The position numbers and the translations under genes are program-made. A stretch of DNA of 64,000 bases from Karstenula rhodostoma CBS 690.94. Taxonomy: Eukaryota > Ascomycota > Dothideomycetes > Pleosporales > Didymosphaeriaceae. Positions 10,893 through 22,043 of the stretch are shown piece by piece. Location: contig MU001505.1 of assembly GCA_010093485.1 (NCBI GenBank), positions 957,375 to 1,021,374 on the forward strand, given 5' to 3'. The notes under the pieces were generated by a model, which worked only from the letters and a program-made list of their open reading frames with translations, did not search any database and had not been told where the DNA came from. The number at the start of each line of letters is the position of its first letter. The stretch's first letter is position 1.

Positions 10893-11983
10893 ATGACTGG
10901 CCTTTCGACAAAGCTCGCTGCTCTTCAAGATGCCGGCAAACCAATTCAAATCGGCAGCATCGGTGCTGGGGACATCGGCTCAATGTGGTACGCGCTGCAC
11001 TTCGCAACAAAGTTCTGGAAAGAGCGTGGGTAACGAACAGGGTCATGAAGCTGCCTTGCTTCCAGAAACATTGAATTTCTTTGTCTCAAGCCATCACTTA
11101 CCGAATCCTAGCAGATCGCAAGCCCATCGTACCGGAGGCGTACGCCTAGCCGCAATGACAGACCTCTCCCTCCCTCGTTGCCGAGCTGGTAGACTGAGCA
11201 TGAGCAGCAGGCTTCGATTTGGTTTGCGCTGGGAAGGGTACGAAACACCTACCTCGATATCACTAGCCTACACCTGACAGTGTATGGGACTACTATGGCT
11301 TCACGAAAGAGCAGCCTGCCAGCGGCGACTCCAACCCCCATATTTTCAACTCCTTCGTCGACGGTACAACATCGGCCTTGAAGATGGCCGCAGTAGCGAA
11401 CGGCTGCGGGCTCATACCTCCTTCGACTGGGCTTGCTTTTCCGCCCTGCGGAACTCACGACCTGCCACGAGTGCTCAAACCGCGCAGCGCAGGCGGTCAA
11501 GCCGAAGAGAAGGGTACGTTCGAGGTAGTCAGTTGCCTCGAGAAACATGACCGAGCTGTGTTCGCTGAGGCGTGTTTGTCGTCATAGAAGCCCCGGACAA
11601 GTGTCAGCGCAAATGCTTCCCGCAATACGGCATAAAGACCGACGACAGTGAATATTATGCCACGCAGTTCAAGCCATATCACCTAATTGGCCTCCAGCTC
11701 AGGCATTTTGGTTGCATCCATAATGGTGCGTGGAGAATCAACAGGGCAGACCCGAACTTGGGCGGGCGATATCGTAGCGACGGCAAAGCGCGACTTGAAG
11801 AAGAGCGAGAAGCTCGATGGCGAGGGCGGATTCATGGTCTACGGAAAGTTGATGCGTGCTGAGGACCCGCTTCAGGTAGAAGACCTGTCTATTAGTCTTG
11901 CACATGGACTCGTGCTAAAGAGAGATGTAGGGAAAGATGTAGGGTTGAGTTGGAAGAATGTTGAGTTCAGCAAAAAGAACTAA
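10893..11983 (+). pseudogene. SAF-domain NAD(P)-binding oxidoreductase (homoserine-dehydrogenase-like), decayed
   Basis: Remains of a gene of the fungal Rossmann plus SAF-domain family. ATG 10893 starts a frame with KLAALQDAGKPIQIGSIGAG, the nucleotide-binding loop. Then about 70-100 family residues are missing or unreadable. From about 11180 the frame reads SLVAELVD, stop, A, stop, AAGFDLVCAGKGTKHLP, stop, then VWDYYGFTKEQPASGDSNPH and FNSFVDGTTSALKMAAVANG. A frameshift near 11570 leads to VFVVIEAPDKCQRKCFPQYG and ATQFKPYHLIGL. A second near 11695 leads to VASIMVRGESTGQ, DIVATAKRDLKKSEKLDGEG, VYGKLMRAED and SISLAHGLVLKRDV, the SAF part. At least three stops and two frameshifts rule out function unless the sequence is wrong. 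Confidence 0.75.
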
Positions 11984-12432
11984 GCTGCCGCTTTGAGACG
12001 AGAGATGGGAAGCATCTACCCAAAAGAGTTTGGATTGGCCGGGAGACTCAAGGGGACCTTGAGGTCGCACAGGGTATACGATATGGAGTGAAAGGGGAAA
12101 AGTGATGGTGCGCGCCCAGCCCCTTCCCTACATGCCGTCTGCTCTTTCCCCACAGGTACCCCCATGGCGTGACATGTGGTATCACGGGTCACAGAGCGTT
12201 CCTCCTGGAAAGCCTCGTCCTCACCGCGGTTTCTACCACTTCATTTTTCACTGAGGTGTGATGCAGTGCTTCTTCCTGTGTATCTCTGCGTCGTTCCGGC
12301 CACGTCATCTCATTTTGCCTATGGCTCGCTCTTTCCTGCTGGACTAGGCGGGGCTCCAGGTGCTCTCGAAAACTGGTAAAAGAACATCCGCACCCCCAAA
12401 CAATCTCCCACCCTCGCCACGACACCCAAAAC
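11984..12432. other. Intergenic, upstream of the large Ser-rich gene
   Basis: No gene seen. Presumed promoter and 5' leader of the gene starting at 12433. Antisense frames here are featureless. Confidence 0.4.
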
Positions 12433-15400
12433 ATGGCGTCCAAGTTATGTTGTACGGTAGAGCAGGAAGGACATCCGGACTCTCCAGAACTACCCAACGC
12501 CCGCGTCAACGAGGCTCCCACACCTGCTCGACTACCCCTACTGCCAAAGCCGGTCGGATCTGCGAACTCACGCTTCACCAGCGCTCGGACAGAAGACCTC
12601 CACGAGCTGCGACAAATATTTGAGAGCGCGAAAGACAATGAACCAGCTCGCGGGTCTCCGACCAAGGCGGCTGGCCGCGCACGCTTCAACAGGCCGTCCA
12701 TATACAGCTTGCACTCGCTTCACAAGATGAAGAGCATGCGATCACTCATCAGGCGAAATTTTTCTCGAGACCTCGCCAAGAAGCCCTCAGGGGACCAGAT
12801 GCTGTCAAAGAATGGCAAGGAAGATGCGGCGCCCGATCAGGATACGGTCGTGAAACAACAGAAAAGCGGCCCCAATGTGCAAATCAAGATCACCAAAGAC
12901 GATCTCAGGAGAGATCTTTTGAGTGACAAGCGGCCTGAAGAAGGTGGCTATGATTCTGACGCCCAGGTGCTTGATGACATCGCAAGGAACATCGGGAAGA
13001 AAACGCCAAACAAGAGACCGAGCATCCACAGCATCGAGTGGACGCCGTCCACAGCTAGGTAGGACATGGATCTGAACGTGCTCATATGTACCTCGCTGAC
13101 CCTTCAGCAAACCGACCCTAGATTCATCGTCCAAGAGCCGCCAAAGCTCCGACCGTGCCCGCGACTTTCAACCATACCATATCAAACTAACTCAATCAGT
13201 ATCACTCACGACGAGACTCGGCCAGGTGTTTAGTTCTCCAAACCTACAAGCCGACACTTCTAAGGCCCAGGAACGTAAGGTGCGGCGCTCTCATTCGGCT
13301 ACGTCGATCAGACTCCCCGAACACTCTCCGCTTTCACCGCTCAGACTCCCTAGTCTGGGGTCACACGATCCAGGTGGCATTCCTTGGTCTGTGGCACTGA
13401 ACGAGAGCCTACAACTATCGCACTTGCCTGTTCTTCGGCGGCCCGTCACGCCAAAACGGTCGCAAGTTTCGTTGAAAACGATGCTGAGTGACAAGAAATC
13501 AACGACAAGACTCCAAACACAGGAGAAAAAAATACCAAAAGAGCCTCCGGCCGAGGACGAAGAAGATGTGCCAACGCCTGCGACTGTGGTGCAAATCCGC
13601 GTGCAAGAACCAACTGCGATGACTAGCCCTCGTCATTCTGGTTCCCTGAGAGTGATCACGCGAGGCATCTCTTCGGCTGTTGCGCAAGAGTCCGCAAAGG
13701 AGCAGGACATGATAGAAGAAGACCAGCCGCGTCGTTCTGTCCACCTTTACAGCATGCGGATTTCGCACCATCTACGATCCGGCTCGCTTCTCTCGTGGGA
13801 AACTTTAGCAGACGGATCGGAGCTCCCAAGTCCAACCAGCCCATTTCGCGACCGCTCTTTTTCAGATCTCAGCAGAACATCCCATTCCCGGCGGCAGCCC
13901 GGCCGTCACGAGCGACAGACATCAAGCTCAGGCTTTGCGAGTTCACGAGTGCCCCCGAAGTGGGGCAAGGTCTTAACCAACGATCTACAAGAAGACGAGT
14001 CGTCCATCTATTCAAGCAGACCGCAAAGTCCTCCCGACAGCCCTCTTGAAAGCTTCGGTGGGTCGATGATCAATCTTTCACAGAGCCGTAAACATCCCAT
14101 TTCGACTGCGCGCTCGTCACTGGAACTTGTTCGGGTAAAACGGTCCAATTCCTGCCCGACTGATAACGACGAGACTCCGAAGCCTCCACAGAAACACGGT
14201 CTCACAAATCTTCGGGATGTAACAAGCTATTCAGCACTGACACGGCGCTCAAACGAGACATCAAGATTAGCACGTGGAAACAGTGTTGCAAGTACTGGGA
14301 AGTCGAAATTCCGCGAAGAATTCAGCCCTTCGCCCCAGAAGAAGAAATTGATACCGTCGGCTTCGATAATCCGGTTCTTCACCCCGAAGCGCAACAGCTC
14401 GCGTAGTCAGAGCGAAGCTAACATGAAACCGGGTGACCTTATTCCCGACGTGGATGGGTCGCTCCAAGTGCCAGATGCAGCTACTCATGGCGAGCGCCGA
14501 AATTCGAAATCTGCGATTAGTCTAGAAGCCGAGCGGAACGCTTTAGGTAAGGATAAGGAGGCGAGTGCCATGTGGGATCGAGCCTTGCAGAACTACCAAG
14601 ACGAGAAAGCTGCGATGCTACTACCTCAGAACAAGGATCTTGCTACGCATACGAGTCCGTTCCGGGAGCGAAGTGGAAGCGTATTACGAGCTAGGGTTAG
14701 CGAAGAGTCCGAAATGGCGAGGAAACTGAGCATCCCCAAGCGGTTTTCCGCGCCGCTTCTTGACCCTCCATCCCCAGGTGCCGTGGAATTCAAAGACCCA
14801 CCATCAATTTTCACAAGACGTACGGCATTGTTTGGAACGGACCCAGCTACACTTGATCCCAATCAGGAAACTCAGCTTCGCTTTGCGCAGCAGACTGACA
14901 CGACTGACACTGTCGGTGCTTGGGGTCGTTACCCGTCTCACACTCGCGACGACCGTACACTTTCTGCTGACCATCAGGACCGAGTCGAGACACGCGACTT
15001 TGCATTGGAGGCAGCCATCAATTTCGCAATGAATAAGAACGCAGAAGGTGATGATGCCGAAGAAGACGTTGACCCTACGACACGTCCAGCCACGCCACCC
15101 CTTCTTCCAGGCCAAAAGGAGCGGAAAAAGAAGGTCGGTCACACTCGCATGGCAAAAAGTCATTCCATGACTTTCGGCAAGTCTTTTCTCAAGAATTACG
15201 CGAAGATCTTCAGAAGCCAGAGCATCGAATTTCACAGACATGGCCAGGGCCATCGAAGTTCCATCGCTACAGGGGGCACGCTGGAGTATCCAGAGCTAGA
15301 GATCGTGCCAGACGTGTGGAGGCGCGCAATCATCGAAGAGGGCAGCCAAGGTTCGAGCCGTGAAACTGGCGAGGCTCATGGCGCTCAAGAAGAGTATGGT

Positions 15401-16048
15401 CCAGGCGACAAGAAGGGCAAGGGGAAGATGAAAGAAGAGGACTCTGCGGCAACACTTCGGCCACTTCCTACCAGCTCACGGCCGACTACGAGCAATCTTT
15501 TGCAGGCAGGTCTTGATGGAACGAAGGATACTGCACGAGTGTGGTCCGCATACTACGAAAATTGCCTACCAAGTTTCCCTCATGCTAGTCACGAACTGGA
15601 CTTCAGTATCGACGACTTCGGTGCACCAGCTCGTCGCTCGCTTGAAAGTAGGAGGCCTTCTATGCATTCACGCACTATGCCTGTCCGTCATTCCAAGCAC
15701 TCTCGTAACGCCAGCCGCATGAGTCATCTCAGTAAGCTCCCTAGCGCAAGATCCGCGATTTTTACTAATCATGCATCTATCCTTAGGTATCGCAAGTCAT
15801 GGAAGTGGGAGGCCGAGTTTCACATCGATGGGTGAGAACGATGGTGGTAAGCCAATACCGACTCCAATATGCTTGGGGCGCATGCTGACCTCACAGGCAT
15901 CGACGAGCGGAGTATTGTCAGTGTACGGCGAAGTACGATGGATTTGATCTCGATGTACAAAGAGCAGGAGAACACAGAAATGGAGAGGGCACTGAACATG
16001 ATGCGGACAGAGAGTATGAAGGAGAGTACGACTTCGAAGGGGCTGTGA
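12433..16048 (+). CDS. Large Ser-rich protein of unknown function
   Basis: Four exons: 12433-13058, 13108-15731, 15787-15831 (45 nt) and 15897-16048. The introns are 49, 55 and 65 nt. The second has GTAAGC, a TTTACTAATC branch point and CTTAG. The product is about 1148 aa. The ATG is in good context (AAACATGG). Most of the chain is low-complexity and probably disordered, rich in Ser, Pro, Arg and Thr, with many RxxS-type sites and repeated SPTSPFRDRSFSD / HTSPFRERSGS-like elements. A basic segment HTRMAKSHSMTFGKSFLKNY leads into KIFRSQSIEF. The last exon encodes a helix, IDERSIVSVRRSTMDLISMY then KEQENTEMERALNMM. Such composition suggests a phosphorylated scaffold, which is inference. No enzyme domain is seen and I do not recognise the family. 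Confidence 0.8.
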
Positions 16049-16638
16049 ATGATAGAGATGCGTGATGGTAGGGCATCGGTGGGAGCAATGAGCCAGATAT
16101 GGCCCATAATCACAGCGGGTACAAGGGTACGTGATTATTGTCTTTGGTGTAGAGTTATCGGATAGAAACATGAAGTGTATACTAGCTCCTTTCGCAAACT
16201 ATCCAGTGCTGTCAGTCTTCCCAAATTATTTCTGGGATTGTCCCACATATAAAATCTCTAACTAGGGCTTTGGTTACCAATACAGTGTCTATATGCTGGT
16301 CTAGAACAGTTAGACTTTTGAACGTAGTCAGAAAAAAAGATAAGACGGCGAGACCGGACTAAGCATCCCAATCTTCAATCTGATATTGATCTTCCTCCAT
16401 GCGCAAAGAGCGCGACACATCCCAAACAATAATCGACCATTTCCATCCTTCATGCCATCGGCAAGATATCTTGTGGCCGTGTGCACCAAGGCCGTGTAAC
16501 TTGCCTCATCGTTCCTGTTCAACAAGCTCAATTCCCCATCACATCCACACCATCTCTGACGTGTACTCTCTCCTTCGACATCCCAGCCCTCTCTCTATGC
16601 CACCGCTCTACCAGCCCAAACCCCGCCCAGCCCACGAC
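16049..16638. other. Intergenic
   Basis: 3' region between a + gene and a - gene. Frames here are featureless apart from His/Pro-rich shadows of the neighbouring Pro-rich gene. Confidence 0.4.
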
Positions 16639-17058
16639 CTAGAGGACCCCTGCACCCACCACCACCATCACAGCGACCGCGGCAACCCACCTAAACACCC
16701 CACCCGCATTCACACTCTTCCGCGCACCAGCCCCTAGCGCCGCAGTCGCTGAACTCGACGTAGCAGGTCCGGGCGTTGCTGGATCCGCCGGCACCTGCGT
16801 CGGCGGCGGTGGCGGTGGCGGTGGCGTAGACGGCCTGACGTCCCCCGGCGATGTGGGCACCGTTGGCGATGGTATCGGTGGCGGCGAGGGAAAAGAGTGC
16901 GAGAGCAGGGGCGGGGGACCGTGGGTGGACGGGTGTAGAAGGGTGCTTGTGGGGAGCGGGGGGAAGGTTGAGGGCGGAGGTGGGGGGATGGGTGGTGTGG
17001 GGATTTGGGCGAGGGCTTGGGTGGTGGTGGTAAGGAGGAGGAGGAGGAGGGTGCGCAT
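16639..17058 (-). CDS. Secreted Pro-rich protein, probably GPI-anchored
   Basis: A single exon of 139 aa from ATG 17058. Residues 1-18 (MRTLLLLLLTTTTQALAQ) form a signal peptide. Residues 19-90 are almost entirely Pro, Ser and Thr with runs of eight prolines. Residues 91-115 include small residues (SSSATAALGAGA) suitable as a GPI attachment region. The C-terminal 20 residues (FRWVAAVAVMVVVGAGVL) are hydrophobic with no cytoplasmic tail, as in GPI signals. Such short proteins are usually cell-wall or plasma-membrane mucin-like components. Function is inferred from architecture only. Confidence 0.65.
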   Translation of the reverse strand: MRTLLLLLLTTTTQALAQIPTPPIPPPPPSTFPPLPTSTLLHPSTHGPPPLLSHSFPSPPPIPSPTVPTSPGDVRPSTPPPPPPPPTQVPADPATPGPATSSSATAALGAGARKSVNAGGVFRWVAAVAVMVVVGAGVL

Positions 17059-17557
17059 TGTAGTTAGTGGTCCTTTTTTAGTTGGTTTTGGAAGTGATGT
17101 GGCGCTTTTTTCGGTTGTGTCGCGCGGATCCGGTGAAGTGGCGGAGTTGTTGTGAAGTGTGAGTTTTATGGTGGATACGAAGTGAAGCCCATGGCGCGAC
17201 GGTTTATATGCGAAGGTATCTAAAAGTGTGTAAATCTGTCACTGTTCATGATAACCAAAAACCCAACGCACAGGCGTGGTATTGGCTGCGGAATGGAGGA
17301 TTCGCGGTGCGTATATTGCACGGTCTAACGTGTTTGAGTAGCTGAAACGCTGCACCGATACTTGGTTGGGAAAGTGCAAAACAAAGCCTCAGGTTGACTT
17401 TTTTGTATGCTGCGAGGAGTTTGCGACCGGTAGAATTCGTGTTGAACCAGAAATAACACAATAATTCGCAAAGCTGGATATACGTCTACGAACTCAGCAC
17501 AGCTCCATAGGTCGCTCATGCAACCTCCCTCATCCCTTCGTTGATCTCCCCGTGCGA
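17059..17557. other. Intergenic
   Basis: 5' region of the Pro-rich gene. Frames are short and featureless on both strands. Confidence 0.4.
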
Positions 17558-17737
17558 CTACTCAGGCCCCGCTCTGTTCATCCTAAGCTGCTCTTCTAGC
17601 AAAACGAGTCTTAATACAAACGAGAGAAACAGCCACACCAACATCCAAAACCCATTGAACTCCACCCAAGGGGACGGCTTGATAATAGACCAGATCTCCA
17701 GAAAGTTCACTGCCAGAAGTACGAGAGAAGGCCACAT
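17558..17737 (-). CDS. Possible small membrane protein just downstream of methionyl-tRNA synthetase
   Basis: A 59-codon frame, ATG 17737 to TAG 17560-17558, starting nine bases after the metRS stop on the same strand. It encodes two hydrophobic segments (WPSLVLLAVNFLEIW, then FWMLVWLFLSFVLRLVLL) separated by IIKPSPWVEFN and followed by a polar tail EEQLRMNRAGPE. This composition is unlikely in a random 3' UTR and looks like a small two-segment membrane protein. Whether it is translated, or is the last exon of something else, cannot be told from sequence. No family recognised. Confidence 0.35.
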   Translation of the reverse strand: MWPSLVLLAVNFLEIWSIIKPSPWVEFNGFWMLVWLFLSFVLRLVLLEEQLRMNRAGPE

Positions 17738-17746
17738 GTGCCCCGC

Positions 17747-19666
17747 CTAAGAGCTCTGCAGGCTTGTCTGCTTGACGCCTTCGGCGACTTCTTCCACCGC
17801 AGTCTTCTCAGCGGGTATCTCGCCCTTTCCGCCCTTTTCGGTCGCCTCGACGCCCTCCCCAACTTTAGCCGCAGCCTTCTTCGCCTTCTTACGCTCCTTC
17901 TCTGCCTTTTTAGCGGCGGCTTTAGCGGCCTTCTCGTCCTTCGCTTTCCGCGCCTCCTCACCGCCAAATTGTTCCCTCCATTCTTGCTCGCGCTCAGGCT
18001 TGATCTGAGAGAAGAGGTAGGCTGCTTTTCCGATCTTGTGGCCCACTGGGAGCGAGCTGGCTTCCCACTCGTCGGGGATGGTGAGGAAGGTGGCATTCAG
18101 TTGGGCGAGAATGGAGGTGGTGGTCTCGGGCATGTATGGGTGGATGAGGGAGGCGAGCAAGTGGATATGGCTTAGTGCCATACCGACAACAGCAGCACAT
18201 CTGTCCGGCTCGTTTGTGGCCAAGGCATTGTCGAGCTTGTTATCCTGCAAGAGAATGTTGCCCAAGCTCGAGATGTGGAGCGCTGTCGCGAGGGCAGCCC
18301 TGATCTTTACATCTTCCAATTCGACAATATACCGCTTCAGCGCTTCGTTGACCTTCTTCTTGTGCCCGTCCAAGTATTCGCTCGTGAATTTAATGTAATC
18401 CGGTACGACTGAGTCGTAGATCTTAGAGTTTAAGAACTTGATGACGCGGTTTATAAAGTTGCCCAGGTTCTTCAACAGCTCGTTGTTGTTTGAGTCGATG
18501 AAGCCTTTCCACTCGAACTCCGTGTCGCCAGTCTCAGGGCGATGGGAGAGAAGGTAGTAGCGCCATACGTCTGAGGGAATGCCAGTTTCTTTCGCGCTGT
18601 TGCCGAAGACGCCGATACCTCTGGACTTGGAGAACTTGCCGTGTTCATAGTTGAGATACTCGGTGGTGGAAATGGTGTTGAGCATAGTCCACTTGTCTCC
18701 AGTTCCAATCTGGGAGCTGGGGAAGACAACGGTGTGGAAGGGCACATTGTCCTTGCCCATGAACTGGTAGAGCTTTACGTTCTCGGGATTGCGCCACCAC
18801 TTCTCCCACTGGTCCGTGTATGTAGCTGTTATCGAGACGTAACCAATGCACGCGTCGAACCACACATACATGACCTTGTTCTCATAGCCCTCGAGGGGAA
18901 CGGCAGTGCCCCACTTGAGGTCGCGGGTGATGCCTCGCGGCCTCAGGCCCTCCTTCAACCAACTTGACGTGATCTGGACACCGTTGGAGCTCCAGTTGCC
19001 CTCCTTGCTGGCCTTTGCGAACCATTCCTCCTCCAATGGCTGGAGTTTGTCCAGCAAGAGGTACACGTGCTTTGTCTCTTTCGGCACGGGCGTCGCGCCG
19101 TCCAGCTTGCAGCGCGGGTTGATGAGCTCCAGAGGATCGAGAAGGTGGCCGCACTTGTCGCACTGGTCACCCCGGGCGTCATCGTACTGGCACAGCGGGC
19201 AGGTGCCCTCGACGAAACGATCTGCCAGGAAGCTTTTGTGGGTCTCGCAGTACGGCTGCGTGGTGGTCTGCTCCTCGAGGTATCCGTTCTTGTGCAGCTT
19301 GGTGAAGATGTCCTGGGCGATGTCTGTCTGCTGCTGGGTCGGAGTGCGGCCGAAGTGGTCAAAGCCGATGTTGAACCACTTGTAGACGTCGGCGTGCAGC
19401 GCGTTGTACTTTGTGCACAGCTGCTCGGGCGTGACGTTTTCTTCGATGGCCTTTGTCTCGGTGGCGGTGCCGTACTCGTCGGTGCCGCAGATGTAGAGCG
19501 TGTTGTAGCCCCGGGCGCGCGAGTAGCGGGCGAAGACGTCGGCGGAGAGCACCGAGCCCACAATGTTGCCCAGATGCGGGACGTTGTTCACGTAGGGAAG
19601 CGCGCTGGTGATGAGCACATTGCGCTCGCCATCGACGGGCAGGATCTTCTTCTCTGGTTCAGCCAT
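17747..19666 (-). CDS. MES1: Methionyl-tRNA synthetase, cytosolic
   Basis: Class I aminoacyl-tRNA synthetase that charges tRNA-Met with methionine using ATP. Intronless, 639 aa, ATG 19666. The Rossmann catalytic core starts almost at once with VLITSALPYVNNVPHLGN, the HIGH-type motif being HLGN. GTDEYGTATETKA and a Cys-rich connective insert (CPLCQYDD...CDKCG, a zinc knuckle) follow near residues 150-175. The second signature is KFSKSRG near residue 345, the KMSKS loop. A helical anticodon-binding domain occupies about residues 400-560. The tail is Lys/Ala-rich (AKDEKAAKAAAKKAEKERKK). Unlike yeast Mes1 it lacks an N-terminal GST-like Arc1-binding domain, and no C-terminal EMAPII domain is present. 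It diverges from LTO1. Confidence 0.97.
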   Translation of the reverse strand: MAEPEKKILPVDGERNVLITSALPYVNNVPHLGNIVGSVLSADVFARYSRARGYNTLYICGTDEYGTATETKAIEENVTPEQLCTKYNALHADVYKWFNIGFDHFGRTPTQQQTDIAQDIFTKLHKNGYLEEQTTTQPYCETHKSFLADRFVEGTCPLCQYDDARGDQCDKCGHLLDPLELINPRCKLDGATPVPKETKHVYLLLDKLQPLEEEWFAKASKEGNWSSNGVQITSSWLKEGLRPRGITRDLKWGTAVPLEGYENKVMYVWFDACIGYVSITATYTDQWEKWWRNPENVKLYQFMGKDNVPFHTVVFPSSQIGTGDKWTMLNTISTTEYLNYEHGKFSKSRGIGVFGNSAKETGIPSDVWRYYLLSHRPETGDTEFEWKGFIDSNNNELLKNLGNFINRVIKFLNSKIYDSVVPDYIKFTSEYLDGHKKKVNEALKRYIVELEDVKIRAALATALHISSLGNILLQDNKLDNALATNEPDRCAAVVGMALSHIHLLASLIHPYMPETTTSILAQLNATFLTIPDEWEASSLPVGHKIGKAAYLFSQIKPEREQEWREQFGGEEARKAKDEKAAKAAAKKAEKERKKAKKAAAKVGEGVEATEKGGKGEIPAEKTAVEEVAEGVKQTSLQSS

Positions 19667-20173
19667 GAGGGCGGGGTCGGGGGGTATGGTGTGAGGAAGA
19701 GGCTGGTGTGAGAAGACGAGGGCGGGAATCAGCTATATGGGCGCGCGCTGAGTGTGAATCATAATATCTTAGTCCCCGAACCCAGGGCGGTCCAACACAA
19801 GCGCGGCTGCACCTGCCCCGCCAACATCTCGAAAACGCAAAGTTACCCCGCTACGCCACCACCGCCACAGACCCCGCTGACTCACGGCCGTGCTCGCACG
19901 CGACACTTTTCTGACCACGTCGAGATGGTATTGCTTCAGAGCTGTGAGTGGATTTGAGTGACACTTCCCCCGGAGATAGACTGGGAAGAAAGAGGAAAGA
20001 TCTTGGGAATCATATCGAGACTCGTTCACGCTGGAAGCCTCTGAGGACTTTCAAGGAATTCACTGCGCACTCCGACAGGATAACATCCCAATTCGGGTAT
20101 ATTCCAGGACATCTAAACATCAACTTACCTCTCTCACCTCCCAACCCCCTTCATCCCCCTCACGGCCAACACC
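19667..20173. promoter_or_regulatory. Shared upstream region of metRS and LTO1
   Basis: 507 bp between two divergent ATGs. No gene fits inside. It must contain both promoters. No specific element is claimed. Confidence 0.5.
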
Positions 20174-20758
20174 ATGCCCCCCTCCAACACCGACCCCTTC
20201 GACTCCGTCCTCACCCTAGAAGACGACCTCTACACCACCGCCTACGCCCAAGGCGCCGCAGACGGCTCCCGCGCCGGCCGCATCGAAGGCCGCATCTTCG
20301 GGCTGGAGAAAGGCTTCGAAAAGTTCACCGCCCTCGGCCAACTGCACGGCCGAGCTGCAGTCTGGGGCGCAAGGCTACCTGCTACGCGGCCCTCTCCAAA
20401 GACCTCGGATCCCAGCGTGGAGAAAGAAAGCGAAGCAGCCGAACAACCAGCATTGAAGGGCTTGGGCGGCAACGAGCGACTCAGGAAGCACATCCAGATG
20501 CTGCACGGTCTGACGGATCCCTTGACCTTCAGCACGCTCAACACGGAAGAGGCCGTCGCCGACTTTGACGACCGGTTCAAGCGGGCGGGCGCGAAGGCGA
20601 AGATTATTGAGCGTATTGTAGGCGAGGCGGGGAACTCGGCGTCGCCCGAGCGGGACGCTCCAGAGACGGCCAAGGGAAATGTCCGTGTCAGTGGGCAGAA
20701 GCAGAAGAAGGGTGATGATAGTATGGAGGACTTTGTTGGGTCGCGCTTTCTGAGTTGA
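20174..20758 (+). CDS. LTO1: Lto1/Yae1-family protein (ORAOV1 homologue)
   Basis: Intronless, 194 aa. Residues about 23-62 carry the deca-GX3 pattern that defines the family: AYAQGAADGSRAGRIEGRIF then GLEKGFEKFTALGQLHGRA. In yeast, Lto1 forms a complex with Yae1 and Rli1/ABCE1 that helps insert the iron-sulphur clusters of Rli1, linking it to ribosome recycling and biogenesis. The C-terminal half has a short helix ERLRKHIQMLHGLTDPLTFS, a DFDDRFKRAGAKAKIIERI segment and a charged tail that ends in GSRFLS rather than the C-terminal Trp seen in some family members. Neighbour metRS is also translation-related; the shared promoter region may co-regulate them. Confidence 0.85.
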   Translation: MPPSNTDPFDSVLTLEDDLYTTAYAQGAADGSRAGRIEGRIFGLEKGFEKFTALGQLHGRAAVWGARLPATRPSPKTSDPSVEKESEAAEQPALKGLGGNERLRKHIQMLHGLTDPLTFSTLNTEEAVADFDDRFKRAGAKAKIIERIVGEAGNSASPERDAPETAKGNVRVSGQKQKKGDDSMEDFVGSRFLS

Positions 20759-22043
20759 AGGCTGCCGAGCGGGAACAACGTCAAAACTTGCCTGCACTCG
20801 TGGTATCAAGCCGAAGATACCTCGTCGTCACTCGGCCTTGCCTTACGCCGCCACCTGGGAGCAAACCACCTGTCTCTTCCCCACTCATACCGTCGAGCAG
20901 CCCGACGGAAGCGGGTCGTCCAGCGATGGCAACGCAATACTGCTGGGGCTATTGCGATGAGGGAGTAGATTACGTGCGGAATGACTTGGCGGCGGCGGAG
21001 GAGCATTCCTGGGAGCGACGCAAGGTCGTGCTGTGGTGCGTGAAAGGGTCCACATCTGCCCAAGACAGGCCCAAACAATCACCCAAATAAACAGAGCATC
21101 GGTCAGTAACACTGCACCTGGAAAGGAATCGCTCTTTCTAGAGCCAGCGGCCTCCCCAACCTCTCTCAGAGATAACAGTACCATTTGTGTCGGGGTCAGC
21201 GGCCTGGGTGAATCATCGTCTCGACGATCGAATGCACATGTTTAGGACTACCATCTCCCATTTCCTCTATACATGCAAGTGACTCATTTAGCTTAGCTCA
21301 AGCCTCGGTGTTGGAAATTTCACCTCTTTCCCCAAATTCTCCAACCGGTTCCCAACGTACTCTCGGTGCCGACTTCGGGATTCATATTGAACGCCTGGAC
21401 CGTGCGAGCATTGCGGAGTAGCCGTGTCAACAATGGAGTCGAGAAAAGCTTGGGGTTCTGCGCCACTGCCGCAAGCATAGATTGTGACTTCCTCCACGTA
21501 ATCAGTCTACGCCACCATTTCGAAAAGTATGGTGACATGCTGCATGGGCCATTATCCAAGTGAAAGACTTACCCCGCTGTCCATGTTGCGACCTTGAAAG
21601 CATTACAACGCATCCACCATCGCACGCTTCGCACCACGATTCTCGTGATATACTTTTGTCTCAACATTACCGCCGCTATCCTAGAGTGAGGCCCAGCTAT
21701 AACCAGCCAAGTCTTGGTCTACCAGATCCACATCCCCCATCTGCGCTCAACATAGGAGAAAAACCGTAGTCGAATTGAAGTGAAGAATAATCCATGCCGT
21801 ATCAAAGAAGATATTAGAATGTATAGCGCTTTGCAACCCACAACGAACGCCCCGTTCGGCTAAGTCAACGTGCTAAGACCTGCACTGGTATCATACCGCA
21901 AACCACCTCTCGCCCGCTCTCTTCACTGCTCGTGTGCTTTCGTGCCCTCAGTTGATCGGGTCGATTATGGGGGCGACCCTTGGCCCAGGAGGTCCCGCCG
22001 TCTTGGCCCCAGTGCTATCGACCCGACTATGAGCAGGGAACTC
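20759..22043. other. No supported gene
   Basis: 3' regions of LTO1 (+) and septin (-). The frame at 20755-21090 contains a Cys/Trp-containing stretch but no motif or splice partner. Confidence 0.4.

Noticed and set aside
10893..11983. Repeat-induced point mutation as the cause of decay
   Set aside because: The region is not AT-rich, the changes include frameshifts, and the visible substitutions are not mainly CpA to TpA.
19067..19711. 214-codon frame on the + strand
   Set aside because: Fully antisense to metRS, whose protein motifs are unambiguous. Shadow frame of a GC-rich gene.
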